24,967 nucleotides of DNA, taken from the IMG/VR virus record IMGVR_UViG_3300025466_000164, positions 1-24,967 of that record; one strand, given 5' to 3'. Position 1 is the first letter of the stretch; each line of letters opens with the position of its first letter. Under the pieces are notes generated by a model that saw only the letters and a program-made list of their open reading frames with translations, ran no database searches and was not told where the DNA came from. Both the position numbers and the translations under genes were made by a program. The DNA is from a virus. Positions 20,664-24,967 of the stretch are shown one piece after another.

Positions 20664-21030
20664 TTTTATATTATTGAATGACGCGCAACGTAAAAAAGCC
20701 ATGCTGGCAGTTAAAAACGCGCCGGATGGTTACGTTTGCACGATAAAAGAGAAAACCCGGACGATTGAGCAAAACGCCAAGATGTGGCCTTTGTTGCATG
20801 AAATAGCCGAGCAAGTCGAATGGTACGGCGAGAAACTGTCAGCCGAGGATTGGAAAGACGTATTTACCGCAGGGTTAAGAAAGTCTCGCGTGGTTCCTAA
20901 TATTGACCGATCCGGGTTTGTAATTCTGGGTTTAAGCACCAGCCGCTTAACCAAATCAGAGTTTTCAGAGTTAATTGAGCTTATTATGGCGTTTGGTGCG
21001 GAAAAAGGTGTGCAGTTTGCGGAAGAATAA
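20650..21030 (+). CDS. ninB: NinB-like recombination protein (lambda Orf family)
   Basis: A 126-residue protein from a GTG start. FILLNDAQRKKAMLAVKNAP, then KTRTIEQNAKMWPLLHEIAE, QVEWYGEKLSAEDWKDVFTA and GLSTSRLTKSEFSELIELIM are the characteristic NinB segments. NinB/Orf proteins mediate loading of recombinases on SSB-coated DNA. The neighbours, an HNH protein and RusA, are the usual partners in the nin-like region of lambdoid phages. High confidence. Confidence 0.88.
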   Translation: MTGDSFILLNDAQRKKAMLAVKNAPDGYVCTIKEKTRTIEQNAKMWPLLHEIAEQVEWYGEKLSAEDWKDVFTAGLRKSRVVPNIDRSGFVILGLSTSRLTKSEFSELIELIMAFGAEKGVQFAEE

Positions 21031-21295
21031 AAAAGCATACATGGATCGGGTGGCTAACCTTGGTTGTGTGGTCTGTAAAACCCTTTTCAACACATTTGAA
21101 CCCGCTCAAGTTCATCACATAAGGGAAGGCCAAGGAATGGCTCAAAGAGCGTCAGATTGGCTTATCGTGCCATTGTGTCCTGCGTGTCATACTGGCCCAC
21201 AAGGATTGCATGGTGATCGGAGCATGATGCGTATTGCCAAACTGGAAGAACTTGATTTGTTGGCCCTGACTATCGAGGCTTTGCATGAGGCTTGA
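21017..21295 (+). CDS. Ref-like HNH protein
   Basis: The TTG at 21017 is preferred (AAAGG 8 nt upstream) over TTG at 20975 (inside NinB, no ribosome site) and ATG 21041. The 92-residue product carries LGCVVC (Cys17, Cys20), VHHIREGQGMAQRASDW (His33, His34) and LCPACHTGPQGLHGD (Cys54, Cys57, His58): a zinc-bound HNH-type core as in the P1 Ref RecA-dependent nuclease and related phage proteins. It overlaps NinB by 14 nt and RusA by 11 nt. Role: DNA cleavage in recombination, by family. Confidence 0.8.
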   Translation: MRKNKKAYMDRVANLGCVVCKTLFNTFEPAQVHHIREGQGMAQRASDWLIVPLCPACHTGPQGLHGDRSMMRIAKLEELDLLALTIEALHEA

Positions 21296-21665
21296 GTTAC
21301 CGTTACCGCCAAGTGTGAATAGTTACTGGCTTCATGGTAACCGCAGAACTTATTTGTCTAAAAATGCGGTTGAGTTTAGGGCAATCGTAGCGGTTTATTT
21401 GAAACTGATTGACGCTGAATATTTGGGAAATGATCGGCTGGTTGCGGTAATTACGTTTCACTTTGCCAATAAGCGGACACAAGATTTGGACAACCGCGTT
21501 AAACCGCTTTTAGATGCGTTACAGGAAGCGAATTTGTTTGCAGACGACTCGCAATTTGACTGTTTAATGATTAAACGGGGTGAGATCATCAAGAACGGTA
21601 AGTGTATTGTTATGATTAGCAAAATGGGTGACAATCCTGATGCGATTTCGCAAATCCCCTTTTAG
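21285..21665 (+). CDS. rusA: RusA-type Holliday junction resolvase
   Basis: A 126-residue protein with LPLPPSVNSYW (5-15), the strand GNDRLVAVITFHF and the catalytic region QDLDNRVKPLLDALQEANLF then ADDSQF: Asp67, Asp69, Lys73 and Asp87/88 correspond to the RusA acidic residues that bind magnesium and the lysine that assists cleavage. It resolves four-way junctions formed by replication and recombination. Completes the NinB / HNH / RusA set. A GAGG precedes the ATG. High confidence. Confidence 0.92.
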   Translation: MRLELPLPPSVNSYWLHGNRRTYLSKNAVEFRAIVAVYLKLIDAEYLGNDRLVAVITFHFANKRTQDLDNRVKPLLDALQEANLFADDSQFDCLMIKRGEIIKNGKCIVMISKMGDNPDAISQIPF

Positions 21666-21679
21666 CTAAAGGAAAAATC

Positions 21680-22021
21680 ATGGGTTATTACAACAAAGAA
21701 GTAGAACCGAAAGGCGTTAAGTCTTCGGATATGACAGGCCAAAAACGCGTAGGCGCGTCTAAAGTCGATAAAGAAGACGGTGGCGTTCCTTCAACAACTG
21801 GTGCTAAAGCCCCCAAAGGCGCAACTTCATCAGATATGAGCGGCGAGCGTAAGGCTCCCATCGCTGGTGGCGTTGGCATGGGCAAGGCTGATGGTCTTGG
21901 TCTTCGTGAAGAATCCCACATGGGTATGCACGATGGTCGCCTAGGCGAGATGAAAGGCCACATGGGCGAAAAAACCGTTTATGAGCATGAGCGTTACCCT
22001 CACGATCAGGACGGGATGTAA
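21680..22021 (+). CDS. Hydrophilic Gly/Lys/Met-rich protein with internal repeat
   Basis: A 113-residue protein with no hydrophobic core. It holds a repeated segment: KGVKSSDMTGQKR (11-23) and KGATSSDMSGERK (46-58). The C-terminus is rich in Gly, Met and His (ESHMGMHDGRLGEMKGHMGE). It is likely disordered. AAAGGA lies upstream of the ATG, and a terminator follows, so it ends the recombination transcription unit. No function known to me; possibly a virion-associated or scaffold-like small protein. Confidence 0.55.
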   Translation: MGYYNKEVEPKGVKSSDMTGQKRVGASKVDKEDGGVPSTTGAKAPKGATSSDMSGERKAPIAGGVGMGKADGLGLREESHMGMHDGRLGEMKGHMGEKTVYEHERYPHDQDGM

Positions 22022-22032
22022 AAAGATGAAAA

Positions 22033-22057
22033 CCCCGGCGTTTTGTGGACACCGGGG
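22033..22057 (+). terminator. Intrinsic terminator-like hairpin
   Basis: CCCCGG (22033-22038) pairs with CCGGGG (22052-22057), extended by weaker pairs inward around GTTTTGTGG; followed by CTTTCT. The T-tract is short, so termination may be partial, allowing read-through to the next operon. Confidence 0.65.
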
Positions 22058-22088
22058 CTTTCTGACCACCAAACAAGGGGGTGTTTGA

Positions 22089-22328
22089 ATGGCTGAGATA
22101 TATGTTACTGGAACCTGCAAATCCTGTATTTACTTCGTGGCAGGTTTTCCAGTAGGCGAGTGCCGCAGATTTCCGAAACCTTACTCTTGCAGCCAAAATC
22201 ATTGGTGCGGGGAGCAAAAGGAAAACGAAGCTATGGTAATTCCGCCAATGCCGCTCGAAACCCTTCCGGTTATTGAATCCAAACCGCGCCGAGGGAGGCC
22301 ACGAAAAAATGAAGTTCAAACCGCTTAG
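22089..22328 (+). CDS. Cys-rich protein with AT-hook-like C-terminus
   Basis: A 79-residue protein. CKSC (10-13), GECRRFP (23-29), YSC (34) and HWCGE (38-42) give five Cys plus a His, a compact zinc-binding layout I recall in small phage proteins (CKSCxxFxxG...CRRxP...NHWCGE). After a Pro-rich linker comes PRRGRPRKN (66-74), an AT-hook-type minor-groove motif. It could bind DNA; role inferred. AAGGGGG lies before the ATG, and it overlaps the GroES-like gene by 20 nt. Confidence 0.7.
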   Translation: MAEIYVTGTCKSCIYFVAGFPVGECRRFPKPYSCSQNHWCGEQKENEAMVIPPMPLETLPVIESKPRRGRPRKNEVQTA

Positions 22329-22617
22329 AGATTTAATTGTCGTATTACCTGAAGAACGGGTGAAATCCGCAATTATTGACGTTGTTATGAGTGAAGAACC
22401 CAATATGGGTACAGTAGTCGCTACTGGCCTGGGTGAATACAACGCCAAAAACGTATTGATCCCGCAACCTGTAGAAGTCGGACAAAAAGTTCGTTTTGGA
22501 ACAATGGGTAAGGATGAATATCTTAAGTATCGCCCTTACTTTGAGGATGGTGTAAGATACCTTATCATGTCATGGAAAGACGTCTGTTTTATTGAGGGAA
22601 ACGAAGATGCCGCTTAA
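22309..22617 (+). CDS. GroES-like co-chaperonin (Cpn10)
   Basis: The start at 22309 is chosen for GGAGG 10 nt upstream and because it gives the canonical opening MKFKPLRDLIVVLPEE. The 102-residue product has GTVVATGLG (34-42), VEVGQKVRFG (56-65) and the C-terminal LIMSWKDVCFIEGN, matching the beta-barrel layout of Cpn10 (GxVxAVGxG...VKVGDxVxF...yLIMxExDIxxI). Residues about 19-31 (KSAIIDVVMSEEP) would be the mobile loop. It probably caps host GroEL for capsid folding, like T4 gp31. No GroEL is present in the window. Confidence 0.8.
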   Translation: MKFKPLRDLIVVLPEERVKSAIIDVVMSEEPNMGTVVATGLGEYNAKNVLIPQPVEVGQKVRFGTMGKDEYLKYRPYFEDGVRYLIMSWKDVCFIEGNEDAA

Positions 22618-22750
22618 GAAATCTACCAGCAAGAAAGCGTTCGAAGAAAACATTAAAACGGAAGTAAAAGCCGGTAAGCCTGTAAAGCAAGCCGTAGCTA
22701 TTGCTTACTCCGAAAAACGTGAAGCCGCAAAGAAAGGAAAAAAGAAATGA
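22607..22750 (+). CDS. 47-residue Lys-rich phage protein
   Basis: ATG overlaps the GroES-like gene by 11 nt. The product is MPLKKSTSKKAFEENIKTEV then KAGKPVKQAVAIAYSEKREA and a poly-Lys end. The core (SKKAxxENIxxExxAGKPxKQAVAIA) is one I recall in many tiny proteins near phage terminase or structural genes. Strongly basic; possibly virion or DNA-associated. Its TGA overlaps the next ATG (ATGA). Confidence 0.7.
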   Translation: MPLKKSTSKKAFEENIKTEVKAGKPVKQAVAIAYSEKREAAKKGKKK

Positions 22751-22914
22751 TTAACTTGCAACATGACATTGCTGAAGTGGACATGATCCTCAAACATTTG
22801 GCTATGGGTGCGTACCAAGACGTGGCCGCGCTTATCCACAAGATTCAAGGACAAGCCATTCCTCAGCATCAAGCTAACCAAGCAGCAGCAGAGCAAACGG
22901 AACAGGCAAGCTAA
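22747..22914 (+). CDS. 55-residue helical protein
   Basis: ATGA overlap with the Lys-rich gene. The product is MINLQHDIAEVDMILKHLAM then GAYQDVAALIHKIQGQAIPQ and an Ala/Gln tail. The first 35 residues form an amphipathic helical hairpin of a type common in tiny phage proteins (LxxxDxxLxxLxxxPYxEVxxLIxKIxxQ). Only 1 nt separates it from the next ATG. Function unknown. Confidence 0.6.
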   Translation: MINLQHDIAEVDMILKHLAMGAYQDVAALIHKIQGQAIPQHQANQAAAEQTEQAS

Positions 22915-22915
22915 C

Positions 22916-23188
22916 ATGGCCCACGATAAGCCCATCCCTCATAAAACGACAGGTAAAGGTAAAACCTACAACCCGACCGAAAAAGGGGCTGGGCTTACCG
23001 CTAAAGGCCGCGCCGAGTACAACGCAAAGAACAATGCAAACCTAAAGCCGCCCGCACCCAATCCCAAGACAAAGAAAGACGAAGGCCGTAAAGCCTCTTT
23101 CTGCGCGAGGATGGAAGGCGTAGTTAAACACTCCAAAGGCCCGGCAGAACGCGCCAAGGCCTCACTCAAGAACTGGAACTGCAAATGA
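22916..23188 (+). CDS. 90-residue Lys-rich protein (DUF6321-like)
   Basis: The start at 22916 directly follows the preceding stop and gives MAHDKPIPHKTTGKGKTYNP. The landmarks GAGLTAKGRAEYNAKNNANL, KPPAPNPKTKKDEGRKASFC and ARM, ending LKNWNCK, correspond to a conserved family I recall as DUF6321, found in phages of diverse hosts near virion genes. Strongly basic, two Cys. Function unknown. Its TGA overlaps the next ATG. Confidence 0.75.
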   Translation: MAHDKPIPHKTTGKGKTYNPTEKGAGLTAKGRAEYNAKNNANLKPPAPNPKTKKDEGRKASFCARMEGVVKHSKGPAERAKASLKNWNCK

Positions 23189-23349
23189 CCAAGCCCGGAC
23201 TGTATGCCAACATCCACGCCAAGCAGGAACGGATTAAACGCGAGAAGGCCGAAGGTAAACCGGTAGAGAAAATGCGTACGCCGGGAAGCAAAGGCGCACC
23301 TACAGCAGCAGCGTTTAAGCAATCAGCAAAGACTGCAAAGAAGAAGTAA
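23185..23349 (+). CDS. 54-residue Lys-rich protein (GLYANIHAK family)
   Basis: ATGA overlap upstream. The product is MTKPGLYANIHAKQERIKRE then KAEGKPVEKMRTPGSKGAPT and a Lys-rich end. GLYANIHAKxxRI...GSGEKMRxPGxKGAPT is a pattern I recall in many phages and in scattered prophages, usually beside DUF6321-type genes. Very basic. Function unknown; association with virion DNA or capsid is a guess. Confidence 0.7.
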   Translation: MTKPGLYANIHAKQERIKREKAEGKPVEKMRTPGSKGAPTAAAFKQSAKTAKKK

Positions 23350-23378
23350 ACAAAACAACAACTTGGAAATTATATTAA

Positions 23379-23663
23379 ATGTCAAATCGAGGTGCGCCGG
23401 AAGGAAACCATAATGCAGCTAAGGGTAGGATGTTTTATGCCGAACTGCGGAAGGTCTTCGTCCAAAACCCCGAGCGATTAAGGAACGTAGCAGAGGGCTT
23501 GATTGCAGCAGCCGAAGCCCGTGAGCCTTGGGCCGTCAAAGAACTGATGGACAGAATGGACGGCAAGCCTGTTCAAGTGAATCAGCTAGAGAATACGGAC
23601 GGCTCCCCTCTGTCTGGAATCATGGTCACGTTTGTAAACCCATCGGAAGACGATGGAAAGTGA
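23379..23663 (+). CDS. Small terminase-like protein
   Basis: A 94-residue protein directly upstream of the large terminase. NRGAPEGNHNAAKGRMFYAE is a common opening for DUF5681-type or small-terminase-related phage proteins; then a helical segment (LRNVAEGLIAAAEAREPWAV, KELMDRMDGKPVQVNQLENT). It lacks an obvious helix-turn-helix. The role (recognition of the packaging site with the large subunit) is inferred from position and from the overlap of 11 nt with the large terminase gene. Confidence 0.65.
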   Translation: MSNRGAPEGNHNAAKGRMFYAELRKVFVQNPERLRNVAEGLIAAAEAREPWAVKELMDRMDGKPVQVNQLENTDGSPLSGIMVTFVNPSEDDGK

Positions 23664-24939
23664 AGTTCAGTCGGCAATAGCTAAAGCCGAGTTCCCCAAA
23701 AAACTAGAGTGCTTATTCAAACCCGCTTATAGCCGGTATCGCGTCATGTATGGGGGACGCGGTGGAGCGAAGTCTTGGGGGATTGCCAGAGCCTTGCTAA
23801 TCAAAGGCGCACAAAAACCGCTCCGAATCCTTTGCGCCCGTGAATTGCAAAAGTCGATCAAGGATTCTGTTCACAAACTTCTGTCTGACCAAATCGATTC
23901 AATGGGCCTAAACGGCTTTTATGAAATTACCCAAGACGCTATCCGGGGCGGTAACGGCTCTGAGTTTATCTTTGTTGGCCTAAAGAACAACGTCACCAGC
24001 GTGAAGTCTATCGAGGGCGTGGATATATGCTGGGTGGAAGAGGCCGCCAACGTCAGCCGTAACTCATGGAACGTATTGATCCCGACTATCCGCAAGGAAG
24101 GCTCGGAGATATGGATTAGTTTTAACCCCGAACTAGAATCAGATGAAACGTATGTGCGGTTTGTGGCTAACCCGCCAAACAACGCAGTCGTTCAAAAGGT
24201 CAACTGGTCTGATAATCCTTGGTTCCCCGAAACCTTGCGTATTGAGATGGAAACGCTTAAAGGCCGAGATGTTGAGCAGTATTACAATGTTTGGGAAGGT
24301 CTTTGCCGTCAAACCGTCGATGGGGCAATCTTTGCCAAAGAAATGCAACTGGCAGAATTGGATGGTCGTATTACCCGTGTTCCTTACGATCCAACCAAGC
24401 CCGTTCACGCTATCTTTGACTTGGGATGGTCAGACCAGACGGCTATCTGGTTCCTTCAGTTCGTCGGCATGGAAACACGGCTGATCCGATACATTGAGGA
24501 CAGCCAGCAAACCATCAGCTTTTACCTCGCCAAAATGCAAACCTACGGCTATATCTATGACACGCTCTGGTTGCCGCATGATGCTGAGAACAAGACATTA
24601 GCCGCTAATGGCAGGTCGATTGAGGAAATTGTTAGAAGTAGCGGATTCAAAACAAGAATTATTCCCCGCGTCCCAATAGTGGACAGCATTAACGCAGCGC
24701 GTACAATATTCAGTAATTGCTGGTTTGACCGCGAGCATTGCCATGACGGGCTGCAATGCTTAAGACATTATCGTTATGACGTTGACCCGGATACCAAAGC
24801 GTTTAGTCGAACACCGTTGCATGACCAGTATAGTCACGGTGCAGACGCATTTAGGTACATTGGGCTGATGATTAACGAACCTCGGCAACCGAAAAAGCCT
24901 AAACCCTCTTACGCGGCTCCGGCCTCATGGATGAATTGA
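23653..24939 (+). CDS. terL: Terminase large subunit (PBSX-type)
   Basis: A 428-residue packaging motor. Walker A is GGRGGAKS (34-41); Walker B is ICWVEEA (125-131) with catalytic Glu; the coupling segment SFNPE follows. The C-terminal RNase H-like nuclease has Asp256 in FDLGWSDQTA, HDAE further on, and Asp398 in HGADAFRY. The layout and motifs match the PBSX/phage terminase family. The length is as expected. Stop TGA overlaps the ATG of the following gene. High confidence. Confidence 0.95.
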   Translation: MESEVQSAIAKAEFPKKLECLFKPAYSRYRVMYGGRGGAKSWGIARALLIKGAQKPLRILCARELQKSIKDSVHKLLSDQIDSMGLNGFYEITQDAIRGGNGSEFIFVGLKNNVTSVKSIEGVDICWVEEAANVSRNSWNVLIPTIRKEGSEIWISFNPELESDETYVRFVANPPNNAVVQKVNWSDNPWFPETLRIEMETLKGRDVEQYYNVWEGLCRQTVDGAIFAKEMQLAELDGRITRVPYDPTKPVHAIFDLGWSDQTAIWFLQFVGMETRLIRYIEDSQQTISFYLAKMQTYGYIYDTLWLPHDAENKTLAANGRSIEEIVRSSGFKTRIIPRVPIVDSINAARTIFSNCWFDREHCHDGLQCLRHYRYDVDPDTKAFSRTPLHDQYSHGADAFRYIGLMINEPRQPKKPKPSYAAPASWMN

Positions 24940-24967
24940 TGGATATTGAAAAGCTCGAAGACGATTC
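24939..24967 (+). CDS. Start of next gene, probably portal (truncated by window)
   Basis: ATG shares its A with the terminase TGA. Only nine codons are visible (MDIEKLEDD). In this class of phage the portal gene directly follows the large terminase, so that is the likely identity, but the sequence itself cannot show it. Confidence 0.4.

Noticed and set aside
1-24967. tRNA genes, CRISPR arrays, insertion sequences, integrase and attachment site
   Set aside because: No cloverleaf with a T-arm consensus, no regularly spaced repeats, and no transposase or integrase-type ORF was found by reading both strands.

Overview
This window is part of the genome of a tailed bacteriophage, most likely a short-tailed (podovirus-like) phage of a Gram-negative bacterium. 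The morphology call rests on a P22 gp4-like connector (4778-5749), a gp10-like tail hub (6562-8118), a run of DNA-ejection proteins (8369-13143, one with a transglycosylase domain) and the absence of any tape measure or tail tube gene. A moderate GC content and proteins of a style I associate with freshwater Burkholderiales phages hint at a betaproteobacterial host, but that is only inference. There is no integrase, CI repressor, tRNA or CRISPR array in the window. Portal and capsid genes are missing and presumably lie beyond the right edge, where the gene after the large terminase has just begun.

Layout. 1-13143 (+): virion genes. About ten small Ser/Thr/Ala/Gly-rich fibre-type genes, many coupled by TAATG or ATGA overlaps, are followed or interrupted by gp4, gp10 and three ejection proteins. 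13140-14964 (+): lysis module of three tiny one-TM/coiled-coil proteins, a multi-TM holin-like protein, an M15 peptidase endolysin and a small charged protein. 14963-14990: terminator serving the leftward operon. 15020-17571 (-): early leftward operon with a winged-helix protein, a RecB-like nuclease, an SSB-like protein with an acidic DIPF tail, and small proteins including two (15649-15768, 17229-17360) found by reading the gaps. 17572-17702: divergent control region with a strong leftward promoter and three palindromes. 17703-24967 (+): early/middle operon with a Cro/YdaS-like regulator, a C5-cytosine methyltransferase, small membrane, lipoprotein and zinc-ribbon genes, a cupin, a replication-like protein, a NinB / Ref-like HNH / RusA recombination set, a GroES-like co-chaperonin, a row of tiny basic proteins, and small and large terminase.

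The most interesting points are: (1) a 295-codon ORF in the +1 frame lying almost wholly inside the methyltransferase gene, with its own repeated WPTP motif and a Trp-rich C-terminus, a good candidate for a real dual-coding gene; (2) just downstream, a 390-nt gene-free stretch holding a 110-nt three-tier hairpin ending in a T-tract, then a second GC-rich region able to fold, both candidates for uncharacterised structured RNA; (3) palindromes set between the -35 and -10 of the early promoters; (4) a second overlapping-gene pair at 20400-20605; (5) tandem duplications among the fibre genes and a beta-domain insertion in the gp4-like connector.

All family assignments are from memory of sequence motifs; no database search was run.
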